6,038 nucleotides of DNA from Nitrospirota bacterium (GCA_021838765.1 JAKCCY010000154.1:1-6038); one strand, 5' to 3'. Positions 1-5,275 are shown, counted from the stretch's first letter. The notes: generated by a model not told the origin, from the sequence alone. Program-made: numbers and translations.

Positions 1-33
1 AACATTATATCACGAGCCTCTGGGAGCAAACGG

Positions 34-57
34 AAAGGCCACAGAAGGGGCCTTTTT
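34..57. terminator. Hairpin terminator at the left edge
   Basis: The 7-bp stem AAAGGCC (34-40) and GGCCTTT (49-55) encloses an 8-base loop. On the plus strand the stem runs into five consecutive T residues (53-57), so it best fits a Rho-independent terminator for a rightward gene lying outside the window. Read on the minus strand it is followed only by CCGTTTG. It is nevertheless about 70 bases past the end of the leftward array and could work in both directions. Confidence 0.6.
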
Positions 58-126
58 GTGTCAAAGAGTTTGTCAATTGGAGCTTTTGATTTGTCTCCCT
101 CCTCGATTTTCTCCGGAAACTTCGAG

Positions 127-321
127 TTAGACATTATTCAGAATCCTGTTCACTTCTTCTGAAGAGATCCTTCTCTAATTGCCAGGAGTTCTGAGGGTCT
201 TGAGTTTTCCCGATTTGTCCCAGGACCGGATTGTTACGGGGGAAACACCGAGAATTTCTGCGACTTCACTGACGGTCAACAATTTTGAAAATGGAACGAT
301 GGGCGGTTTTTCTTTTTTCAT
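127..321 (-). pseudogene. MerR/excisionase-like HTH protein, interrupted by an in-frame TAG
   Basis: The reading frame starts at ATG 321 behind a strong Shine-Dalgarno site (GAGGAG, 7 bases upstream). It encodes a winged helix-turn-helix of the MerR/HTH_17 type found in small excisionases and in the N-terminus of IS607-type resolvases. The helix-turn-helix is at about residues 14-34 (LTVSEVAEILGVSPVTIRSW), followed by the wing RTPGN at 44-48. Codon 49, at 177-175, is TAG. The same frame then continues with RRISSEEVNRILNNV and stops at TAA (129-127). In this family the wing normally reads RTPG-x-x-RR, so the downstream 15 residues are clearly the original continuation. Intact, the protein would have been about 64 aa, a normal size for a lone excisionase-like protein. 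As it stands, a 48-aa product lacking the end of the wing is expected. The start lies 16 bases after the stop of the 174-aa gene, consistent with the same transcript. Confidence 0.75.
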
Positions 322-337
322 TCTTTTTCTCCTCGAA

Positions 338-862
338 TTAATATTGATATGGCGTCTTGTTCTTCTTTATCCAGAGGATCTTCGGGAGATCGGCCCTGAC
401 CCTCTCTGCGGAACGGACAAGCTCTTTCTCTCCCTGTTTTGACAGAACCAGGATCCAGTCGGGGATCTGCTCCAGCGTGTTTTTATCGTTGTAGAACGTG
501 GAAAGAAGCCTCATTCCCTTTGCATTTTCGATCTCGTCTGGACGGGAATAGTGCGGCAGAACCGACATGGCGAAAAGCATCTTCCAGGGATTTTCCCAGG
601 CTTCCGGATCCGCTCCGGACAAAGAGAGGTCCACCATCTTTTTGAGATGCAGCTCTTCGATAAAAATCTTTCCCTCGATCAGCACCCTGCGATTAACGGT
701 CTCGTTCTCCTTGTCGGCCAAAAGGGTTTCTTCAACCTCTCCCATAACACGTTTAACAAGATCCCATCGAGCGTTCAGTTCAGACTCTATCTTGTCCAGG
801 CTAGGCGTTCTTCCAAAAACCAGGCTTGAAACAAGATTCAATGTTACCTCATCTTCATCCAT
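338..862 (-). CDS. Hypothetical protein, 174 aa
   Basis: I do not recognise this protein. It is acidic at the N-terminus (MDEDEV), mixed charged and probably mostly helical, with no signal peptide or membrane segment. The centre (about residues 84-104) is rich in Trp, Pro and Met, and the C-terminus is basic (IKKNKTPYQY). The start at 862 is supported by AAGGA seven bases upstream. It lies 54 bases after the nucleotidyltransferase-HEPN gene and 16 bases before the excisionase-like gene, on the same strand. It is therefore probably cotranscribed, although the 54-base gap could hold its own weak promoter. No catalytic motif is visible. The reading frame is convincing from its ribosome-binding site and context; the function is unknown. 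Confidence 0.75.
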   Translation of the reverse strand: MDEDEVTLNLVSSLVFGRTPSLDKIESELNARWDLVKRVMGEVEETLLADKENETVNRRVLIEGKIFIEELHLKKMVDLSLSGADPEAWENPWKMLFAMSVLPHYSRPDEIENAKGMRLLSTFYNDKNTLEQIPDWILVLSKQGEKELVRSAERVRADLPKILWIKKNKTPYQY

Positions 863-883
863 TCGCTTGTCCTTCCCTGGATA

Positions 884-895
884 CTTTCATGAAAG
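884..895. repeat. 12-bp perfect palindrome in the 863-916 gap
   Basis: CTTTCATGAAAG is a perfect palindrome just upstream of the ribosome-binding site of the 174-aa gene. It lies in one of the few real gaps in the leftward array. It could be a protein-binding site or chance. No convincing promoter accompanies it: a TTGACT on the minus strand in this gap lacks a well-spaced -10 element. Confidence 0.25.
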
Positions 896-916
896 CAATA
901 AATAAACAAAGGAAAG

Positions 917-1840
917 TCAAGAATTGTAAGTTGTTAATATTTGGTCAAGCGTTTTGAGCCACGGATCAAGCTCTCGATAAAGTTCCCTGACTTCTTGAAG
1001 AGTCGGAACAACTTCTTCTTCGTGTTGTGGAGGACAATGACAGGACCTCCCCCATCGAGAAGTCAGAGTCAGGGTCTCTCGAAGAGTCTCCCATGACGGT
1101 TCGTGTTTGACCGCCTGATCGAGAAGTTCTGTGAGATTGTGAGCCATCCCTACCTTAACGACTTTTGCCATAATGAACGCTTTTAAGTAGCGTTCTGTGG
1201 CCTGAAAAAGCTGATTCATCGCACTAATCGCATTGTTTCGCCCCATTGCGTTTTCAGAAAAAGCCAAATGCTCTCGGGCTTCGGCCAACAATGAATCGAG
1301 ATTGAAGGAATAGTCTCCTGGTATGACAAAGTTGCTTCCATGAAGAATTCTTCCGTTAATCAGTGCCATTCCAACATATGGTTGCCCTGTCTCAAGACCC
1401 TGCCTTACTTCTTGTGGTGTCCAGACCTGAATATCGAAACCAACAGGGGACTTGATGATTCCAAGAAGCCTCTCCGCTTCTTTTGTCCTCTCCATCGGAT
1501 CTTTGTCTGTTTGCTTCACGACTAAAAGATCAATGTCGCTGTCTAAAGAATAGTCTCCCTGCAATCGTGATCCATGAAACACGACAAGACTTGCTCCATA
1601 CATCCCGACAAGAATCTCTGTGGCGTGAAAGAGAATCCTTTCAAGAACCTCATTATTCTGTAGATCGATGGATTTAATCGCTTCACGATTCTTATATTCC
1701 AAAAATATTGCGTTTTTCATTCGAGCCAGTCGTGCCGCCTCCTGCCCGATTTCCTGAAGAATCAACCCTTCTTTTTCAATTCTTAAAAGAGTTTCAATCT
1801 GTTCTTTTCTCGTTTTTTTGTCCCAGTCTTTTTCAATCAT
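917..1840 (-). CDS. Fused nucleotidyltransferase-HEPN protein, 307 aa
   Basis: Residues about 65-170 form a polymerase-beta-type minimal nucleotidyltransferase. The motif GSRLQGDYSLDSDID fits G-S-x10-D-x-D exactly, with G90, S91, D102 and D104, and a plausible third carboxylate is D136 in GFDIQVW. Such enzymes transfer a nucleotide from an NTP to a protein or small molecule. Residues about 175-295 are helical and match the HEPN fold, with a central helix ending in KVVKVGMAHNLTELL (H234). The RNase-type HEPN signature Arg-x4-6-His is not clearly present; SRWGRSCHC at 261-269 sits where substrate-binding HEPN proteins carry a TRYP-like motif. A charged helical extension of about 65 residues precedes the catalytic domain. 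The two domains are often separate toxin-antitoxin genes, but here they are one chain. The start overlaps the upstream stop by 8 bases (ATGATTGA), with GGGAG 7 bases upstream, so it is translationally coupled. The domain call is firm; the substrate is unknown. Confidence 0.9.
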   Translation of the reverse strand: MIEKDWDKKTRKEQIETLLRIEKEGLILQEIGQEAARLARMKNAIFLEYKNREAIKSIDLQNNEVLERILFHATEILVGMYGASLVVFHGSRLQGDYSLDSDIDLLVVKQTDKDPMERTKEAERLLGIIKSPVGFDIQVWTPQEVRQGLETGQPYVGMALINGRILHGSNFVIPGDYSFNLDSLLAEAREHLAFSENAMGRNNAISAMNQLFQATERYLKAFIMAKVVKVGMAHNLTELLDQAVKHEPSWETLRETLTLTSRWGRSCHCPPQHEEEVVPTLQEVRELYRELDPWLKTLDQILTTYNS

Positions 1841-2000
1841 TTTCCATCTCCCGTTTCATCGTTGCCATCTTCCTGACAATCCCTTCCGTCGCTTTTGGAG
1901 AGTGACCAATATCTTTCGAGAGACGGATCCAGTGGATTGCCGTCAGGCAATTCGGACGGGACTCCCCGCCTGTTTTAAATGCCAGAGACCTGATTGTCAT
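1833..2000 (-). CDS. Small hypothetical protein, 55 aa
   Basis: I do not recognise this protein. It is short and basic with no membrane segment; a central stretch reads AIHWIRLSKDIGHSPKATEG. I chose ATG 2000 because it forms an ATGA overlap with the stop of the 101-aa gene. A longer version would need a TTG at 2027, which has no ribosome-binding site and a 31-base overlap. Its stop overlaps the next start by 8 bases. The frame therefore closes an otherwise empty gap of about 160 bases with coupled junctions on both sides, which is the main argument that it is real. The Shine-Dalgarno site at 2000 is weak, as expected for translation by re-initiation. Confidence 0.55.
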   Translation of the reverse strand: MTIRSLAFKTGGESRPNCLTAIHWIRLSKDIGHSPKATEGIVRKMATMKREMEND

Positions 2001-2302
2001 AGCCCAACTTCGACATATTTTTTCCAAAGAAAAAATCGGACTGAATCAAAGACCTTTGCCGTTCGCTTCACCATGATTACATCAGTCAAGACAATCGCAA
2101 GAACGGCAAGACCCAGGGGAACATTCAGAAAAATCTTGAAAAAGACAGATGGAAAAATGATCACCGAAAAATTCATGAAAACAATATATAAATAAATAAT
2201 GAATGGCTTCCCCAGGAGAAAGATGGATCTCTCTCTTATTGATTGGGGATTCCCCTTTGTCCACTGGCGATATTTGAGCAAATCCCCGTCTTGCTCGATC
2301 AC
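1997..2302 (-). CDS. Small two-helix membrane protein, 101 aa
   Basis: The N-terminal 28 residues are polar and charged. Two hydrophobic segments follow at about 33-57 (rich in Phe and Ile) and 61-77 (LGLAVLAIVLTDVIMV), and a basic C-terminal tail (KR, KK) is likely cytoplasmic. This indicates an inner-membrane protein with two transmembrane helices in a hairpin. The start is GTG at 2302, overlapping the previous stop as GTGA; the only other internal Met lies inside the first helix, so GTG is the sensible choice. Size and topology resemble small type IV secretion components of the VirB3/TrbD/TraL class, but I see no diagnostic motif and no other secretion gene nearby. I therefore leave the function open. 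Confidence 0.7.
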   Translation of the reverse strand: MIEQDGDLLKYRQWTKGNPQSIRERSIFLLGKPFIIYLYIVFMNFSVIIFPSVFFKIFLNVPLGLAVLAIVLTDVIMVKRTAKVFDSVRFFLWKKYVEVGL

Positions 2303-2532
2303 TGGCCTTGTCCGCCTGTCAAATGATTGAACGACAGTTCGAGCAGTTCGTTCAACTTCAAGTCCCTGTTGAGTGTCTCCTGCTTGAAACTTTTAACAAA
2401 CTCTGCGGACATGCGAAATTGTAATGGAACAAGATCATCGGAAGGGAATCGCCCTCTCCCGGCAATGCTTCCAGCGTTTTTGTTTTTATCGACTTCGAGG
2501 TCAGACCCAGATAGATTTACTATTCTCCCCAT
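2299..2532 (-). CDS. Ribbon-helix-helix DNA-binding protein, 77 aa
   Basis: A flexible polar N-terminus (residues 1-32) precedes a C-terminal ribbon-helix-helix domain at about 35-70. The beta strand is PLQFRMS, followed by helix A (AEFVKSFKQETLNRD) and helix B (KLNELLELSFNHL). This form, with a strand of the type PLxFRxSxEF and a following FK helix, is common in small plasmid proteins resembling partition or copy-control regulators, where the dimer binds operator or centromere repeats. No ParA ATPase is visible, so a partition role is not supported within this window. ATG 2532 overlaps the upstream gene by 13 bases and has GGAAGA upstream. Its position in mid-operon suggests it acts elsewhere on the element or as an autoregulator. 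The fold call is good; the target is unknown. Confidence 0.8.
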   Translation of the reverse strand: MGRIVNLSGSDLEVDKNKNAGSIAGRGRFPSDDLVPLQFRMSAEFVKSFKQETLNRDLKLNELLELSFNHLTGGQGQ

Positions 2533-2933
2533 GTCGATTCTTCCATTGTTCTTGTCTTACCATCTTTGCCAAAATCCCGCCGACACGGATCACACAGTGT
2601 TGCCAGAAGTTTTTTCTGACCCAGGTGACCAGGCAACCCGCAGCTTTCACAGACATGATAACTGACCGTCTCTGCCTGATGAATCATACGGCTGATTGTG
2701 GCGTCGCTCCGATCGATCAGATAAAAACGGAGTCCTCCAAGCTTTTGTTTGACTTGCGAAACAACGGGGATTTTAATTTTCATTTTTTCGCAATATTTCT
2801 CAATATCGTTGCAAAGATCATCGATCAACGGAAGCCAACCTTCGCCATGCTGGAACCCGTACTCACTAAAAGTCGTATCATGATCGCTCGACAGAATCAC
2901 GGGATGTTTTTCTTTCACTTCTTTGAAGGTCAT
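2520..2933 (-). CDS. Phage/plasmid-type Cys4 protein of unknown function, 137 aa
   Basis: Several blocks are recognisable from a family of hypothetical proteins frequent in phages and plasmids. These are GEGWLPLIDDLCNDIE at about 30-45, VVSQVKQKLGGLRFYL at 57-72, and a C-terminal zinc-ribbon-like Cys4 cluster (C95-x2-C98 and C114-x2-C117). The domain is probably cytoplasmic and zinc-binding; the biochemical role of the family is not known to me. ATG 2933 has GGAG five to six bases upstream. The gene ends with the tandem stops TAG TAA, and the next gene starts 10 bases before the first stop. It is separated from the upstream 109-aa gene by 77 bases holding a GC-rich hairpin, so it may begin a second sub-operon. 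Confidence 0.8.
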   Translation of the reverse strand: MTFKEVKEKHPVILSSDHDTTFSEYGFQHGEGWLPLIDDLCNDIEKYCEKMKIKIPVVSQVKQKLGGLRFYLIDRSDATISRMIHQAETVSYHVCESCGLPGHLGQKKLLATLCDPCRRDFGKDGKTRTMEESTWGE

Positions 2934-2964
2934 GGCTTCTCCAGTTCTTTTTTGTTTGCCTTGT

Positions 2965-2979
2965 CCCGCCTCTGGCGGG
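2965..2979. repeat. GC-rich hairpin in the gap between two leftward genes
   Basis: CCCGCC (2965-2970) and GGCGGG (2974-2979) form a perfect 6-bp stem with a 3-base loop, in the 77-base gap between the 109-aa and 137-aa genes. No T-run directly follows it on either strand; on the minus strand ACAAGGC comes next. It is therefore not a standard Rho-independent terminator. It may be an RNA-stabilising or processing hairpin that lets the genes on either side be expressed at different levels. Confidence 0.4.
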
Positions 2980-3010
2980 GCGATAAAAGAATTTTCACCA
3001 CAAGCGGGTT

Positions 3011-3340
3011 TCAGGGAATCAACGATTTAATTTCCTTCCAGAGATTTCTAATTTCAAAGACAGATGGTCCTTTTGTGGAGACCTCCTCGGCGGTCAGGTG
3101 GACAACGTCGACGCCCAACGCCTCGCGGGCCTCCTTCCGGGTCAGACGACCGACGGCGTAAAATCCGTATTTCCAGTGGGAATCCCGGGCATCGATTTCA
3201 AGGCATCCCACCTGGGTCGATCCTTCAACATGCTTCTCGATGTCCCGGGCCAAGGTTTCCGGAAGGTTCAGGAGAACCTCCCGGGTACGGTCCGCCCCAT
3301 GCTCTCCTCCAACCACCAGGACGACATGCTTTCTCATCAT
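3011..3340 (-). CDS. Hypothetical protein, 109 aa
   Basis: I do not recognise this protein. It begins with a short hydrophobic strand (HVVLVVGGEHG), then alternating charged helical and strand segments, and ends with a helix containing LWKEIKSLIP. There is no signal peptide and no clear catalytic motif. The opening strand followed by Gly-Gly resembles the first strand of a small alpha/beta fold, but this is not enough to assign one. The ATG at 3340 overlaps the TGA of the second phosphoesterase by one base, and a second ATG follows immediately at 3337. The GGAGG serving them lies inside the last codons of the phosphoesterase gene and is better spaced (7 bases) for the second ATG. It is the third gene of a coupled trio and may assist the phosphoesterases. 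Confidence 0.7.
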   Translation of the reverse strand: MMRKHVVLVVGGEHGADRTREVLLNLPETLARDIEKHVEGSTQVGCLEIDARDSHWKYGFYAVGRLTRKEAREALGVDVVHLTAEEVSTKGPSVFEIRNLWKEIKSLIP

Positions 3341-4104
3341 CAGACCTCCACCATAGCAGTCGGATTCCAGCCCTCATTCTCTCCCTCCCAATAACCACAG
3401 GGGTTGCAGACTACACGAGTCTTGCCGATCCGATAATCGCTCGAATTGTGCATATGCCCATGAACCCAGAGGTTGGGCTGCGTTTTCTCGATCAGTGTGC
3501 CCAAATTCGAATAGAAAGCCGCTGAGATTCGGGAACCTGCAAATATAGGACGGTTCGACCTCTCGGACGGAGCGTGATGCGTCACGACAACCGTCGGGCC
3601 GGAAAATGATTCCGCAAGCCTCGATTCAAGCCACTCTCGTTCTTCAACATGACGTGCAAGAACATCTTCGCCCGTGATCATGGCCCAGGAGTCATCCTTG
3701 ACGATATTTTCATAGTCCGGCATCCCGGACTCGCAATCGCGGAGCTTTCTCATTGAGCCCCCGAAATTCGTCCACAGGGTGCACCCCAGGAATCGAACGT
3801 TTTGGAGGACCGTTTCCGTGCAATCCAGAAAAGTCACGCCAGCCGGGAGGGTTTCCCTGAGTTTGTCCCGATAGGTCGTCCACGTCTCGGAAAAATACTC
3901 ATGATTTCCAAGGAGGAAAAGGACGGGCCGTCCCGCTTCGGTCAATGTTTTCAGATAAGACACAAGACTCGGGATCCGCTCGTCCACATCTCCGGCAACC
4001 ACAAGAACATCCCCAATGATATGCTCCGGACCAAACGGGAGCGGACAGAGTTTTCCATATCCCCATTGATCGATGTGCAGATCGGAAACAAACTGGATTT
4101 TCAT
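3340..4104 (-). CDS. Calcineurin-like metallophosphoesterase, downstream paralogue, 254 aa
   Basis: All five metal-binding motifs of the calcineurin-like phosphoesterase superfamily are present: D8-L-H10 (SDLH), G38-D39 (AGD), G66-N67-H68-E (GNHE), H176-H177 (VVTHHAPS) and G216-H217-x-H219 (HGHMH). This predicts a soluble enzyme with a two-metal centre hydrolysing phosphomono- or diesters; the substrate cannot be read from sequence. It is a single-domain protein of normal length. ATG 4104 begins MKIQFVSDLH, matching the paralogue's MRIQYASDLH. It overlaps the paralogue's TGA by one base and has GGAGG four bases upstream. The frame stays open upstream to 4542, but that part is only a shadow of the paralogue gene. 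Compared with the paralogue it has a longer loop after the first motif and extra Cys residues (C20, C95, C124, C236). The conserved blocks are near-identical, indicating an old tandem duplication. Confidence 0.9.
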   Translation of the reverse strand: MKIQFVSDLHIDQWGYGKLCPLPFGPEHIIGDVLVVAGDVDERIPSLVSYLKTLTEAGRPVLFLLGNHEYFSETWTTYRDKLRETLPAGVTFLDCTETVLQNVRFLGCTLWTNFGGSMRKLRDCESGMPDYENIVKDDSWAMITGEDVLARHVEEREWLESRLAESFSGPTVVVTHHAPSERSNRPIFAGSRISAAFYSNLGTLIEKTQPNLWVHGHMHNSSDYRIGKTRVVCNPCGYWEGENEGWNPTAMVEV

Positions 4105-4847
4105 CAGACCTCCACAAAGGCTTCCGGATCCCAATCGACATTGACCTCGATTCCCGCATACCCGAATGGATTGCAGACCACCCGGGTCTTGCCGATCGCG
4201 TAGTCGCTCGAATTGTGTATGTGCCCATGGATCCAGAGGGCAGGCCCCGTCTCCTCGATCAGCTCGTCCAGGTTCGAATAGAACGCCCCGGAAATGGGGC
4301 TTCCGGCAAATTGGGGTGGATTCGAGAGCGCGGAGGGGGCATGATGGGTGACGACCACCGTTTGACCGGGAAAGGGCTTTTCCAGCTCCTTCCTGAGCCA
4401 GGCCAGGGAATTCCGATATCGGTAGGGCACATCGATCCACCGGAGCTTGTCCCCATCCAGGGTAATGACATCGAAGTCGTTCATCCCCCTCTCGGCCGCC
4501 TTGCCCTGCATTCCCCCGAAGAAGTCGCTCCAGAGAGTGCATCCCAGGTACCGTACCCCGCCGATTTCAAGAGACCGGTTCTCGAGAAAGTGAACCTCGG
4601 TTTGGGATTCGACGGCTTTCTGATATCGCCAGAGATCCATCGCAAAGTCATGGCCGTAGAACTCGTGGTTCCCCATCACATACAGGATCGGAACCCGTCC
4701 GGCCAGGGAATGAAGATACTGGAGAAGCTTTTTCGGCTTTCCGGCGATGTCCCCGGCCAGAACAAGTACGTCTCCCTTGATATCCTCCTTACAGAGAGGA
4801 CGGGATCCAAATTCGATATGGAGGTCCGATGCGTACTGGATTCTCAT
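4104..4847 (-). CDS. Calcineurin-like metallophosphoesterase, upstream paralogue, 247 aa
   Basis: This is a complete metallophosphoesterase with motifs D8-L-H10 (SDLH), G32-D33 (AGD), G59-N60-H61-E (GNHE), H168-H169 (VVTHHAPS) and G208-H209-x-H211 (HGHIH). All expected metal ligands and the catalytic His are present, so it should be active. It is cytoplasmic, with no signal peptide. ATG 4847 is preferred over the in-frame TTG at 4862, because the GAGGA that would serve as ribosome-binding site lies between them, 8 bases before the ATG. The paralogue alignment also begins at MRIQ. Small phosphoesterases of this kind occur on phages and plasmids, and the substrate is unknown. The last codons (VEV, stop) carry the GGAGG used by the next gene. 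A possible 11-codon leader ORF ends exactly on its ribosome-binding site. Confidence 0.9.
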   Translation of the reverse strand: MRIQYASDLHIEFGSRPLCKEDIKGDVLVLAGDIAGKPKKLLQYLHSLAGRVPILYVMGNHEFYGHDFAMDLWRYQKAVESQTEVHFLENRSLEIGGVRYLGCTLWSDFFGGMQGKAAERGMNDFDVITLDGDKLRWIDVPYRYRNSLAWLRKELEKPFPGQTVVVTHHAPSALSNPPQFAGSPISGAFYSNLDELIEETGPALWIHGHIHNSSDYAIGKTRVVCNPFGYAGIEVNVDWDPEAFVEV

Positions 4848-4858
4848 ACTGATTTTCC

Positions 4859-4894
4859 TCAAGAAATTGTGGAAGGAGGTGTGGAATCGTTCAT
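4859..4894 (-). CDS. Possible leader peptide upstream of the phosphoesterase pair, 11 aa
   Basis: ATG 4894 is preceded by GGAGGA and opens the short frame MNDSTPPSTIS. Its TGA (4861-4859) overlaps the Shine-Dalgarno site (GAGGA) of the first phosphoesterase. The CCTCC inside this frame is complementary to its own GGAGG and could also pair with GAGG downstream, so translation of the peptide might control access to the phosphoesterase start. It is too short to judge by coding content, and the proposal rests on the ribosome-binding site and the stop position alone. Confidence 0.3.
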   Translation of the reverse strand: MNDSTPPSTIS

Positions 4895-4961
4895 CTATCC
4901 TCCGTATCCATCGTTCAATTCATCGGTTTGGCAATTTTCTGGCCTGTCCGGCCGACCTCCA

Positions 4962-5159
4962 TCAGGAGATCAGTTCGGACAGACGCTTCGGCACAAACCC
5001 CAAGACCTTGAGGGACACGTTCCGAAGAAGAATGGGTTCGTCGGGTTCGACCGCCTCATCCTCTTGGGCATCGATCTCGGGGGCTCGCTCCTTCTTCGCC
5101 ATCGAACGGAAGAATTCCGATTTCATGAGACGCTTTTTCTGAACCCGGAATCCGGTCAT
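4962..5159 (-). CDS. Small hypothetical protein, first gene of the leftward array, 65 aa
   Basis: I do not recognise this protein. The N-terminus is strongly basic (FRVQKKRLMKSEFFRSMAKKER, about residues 4-25), the middle is acidic (about 29-45, rich in Glu and Asp), and the C-terminus is a short hydrophobic/basic stretch (LKVLGFVPKRLSELIS). It has no membrane helix. The charge pattern suggests a small nucleic-acid- or partner-binding protein, but no fold is identifiable. ATG 5159 is clearly right: AGGAGG lies 6 bases upstream. The in-frame codons further upstream overlap the promoter. A sigma70-like promoter sits about 65-90 bases upstream, so this gene heads the array. It is divergent from the ribbon-helix-helix gene at 5276, a typical arrangement for a co-regulated pair. 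Confidence 0.7.
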   Translation of the reverse strand: MTGFRVQKKRLMKSEFFRSMAKKERAPEIDAQEDEAVEPDEPILLRNVSLKVLGFVPKRLSELIS

Positions 5160-5222
5160 CGACTCCCTCCTGTCACTCTCTGTATAATCCTGACATTGAT
5201 TCCTTCCACCATATTGATTAGC

Positions 5223-5248
5223 ATTATGCAACTAATAAAGTGCATTAT
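5223..5248. promoter_or_regulatory. Imperfect inverted repeat over the divergent promoter, likely operator
   Basis: The arms ATTATGCA (5223-5230) and TGCATTAT (5241-5248) form an inverted repeat matching at 7 of 8 positions, with a 10-base spacer. The block can also be read as a direct repeat of GCATTAT at 21-base spacing, two helical turns, which suits paired ribbon-helix-helix dimers. An outer pair, ATTGAT (5213-5218) and ATCAAT (5247-5252), partly shares these bases. The repeat covers the -10 element and spacer and reaches into the -35 element of the leftward promoter. A weak rightward -10 (AATAAT, 5250-5255) lies next to it, so one bound protein could repress both directions. Confidence 0.45.
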
Positions 5249-5251
5249 CAA
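5223..5251 (-). promoter_or_regulatory. Sigma70-type promoter for the leftward array
   Basis: On the minus strand, -35 TTGATA (5251-5246) and -10 CATAAT (5228-5223) are separated by exactly 17 bases, each matching consensus at 5 of 6 positions. Transcription would start near 5216, giving a 5' leader of about 57 bases before ATG 5159. This is the best promoter seen in the window and could drive the whole leftward array. Confidence 0.65.
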
Positions 5252-5275
5252 TAATTCTATTTTTTGGGGGCACTC

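Noticed and set aside
1..126. A GGAGGG Shine-Dalgarno-like site on the minus strand at about 100, considered as the start of another leftward gene.
   Set aside because: No ATG, GTG or TTG occurs at usable spacing, and the only frame beyond runs through the terminator hairpin and stops near the window edge.
2001..2027. Longer start (TTG 2027) for the 55-aa gene.
   Set aside because: There is no Shine-Dalgarno site and it gives a 31-base overlap; ATG 2000 forms a standard ATGA overlap.
2424..3161. A 245-codon open frame on the plus strand.
   Set aside because: It is antisense to the Cys4 protein and the 109-aa gene, crosses the intergenic hairpin, and gives a Phe/Arg/Ser-rich product with no recognisable motif. 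The minus-strand genes have ribosome-binding sites and coupled starts.
4105..4542. N-terminal extension of the downstream phosphoesterase (an extra 146 codons in frame).
   Set aside because: These codons are the out-of-frame shadow of the upstream phosphoesterase gene. The family N-terminus (MKIQFVSDLH) starts at 4104 with its own GGAGG.
4917..4962. A 15-codon frame (ATG 4962) overlapping the stop of the 65-aa gene.
   Set aside because: It has no ribosome-binding site of its own beyond coincidental coupling and no recognisable sequence; I consider it chance.
5160..5231. Longer start for the 65-aa gene at 5231.
   Set aside because: The extra codons cover the predicted transcription start and -10 region, whereas ATG 5159 has AGGAGG at ideal spacing.
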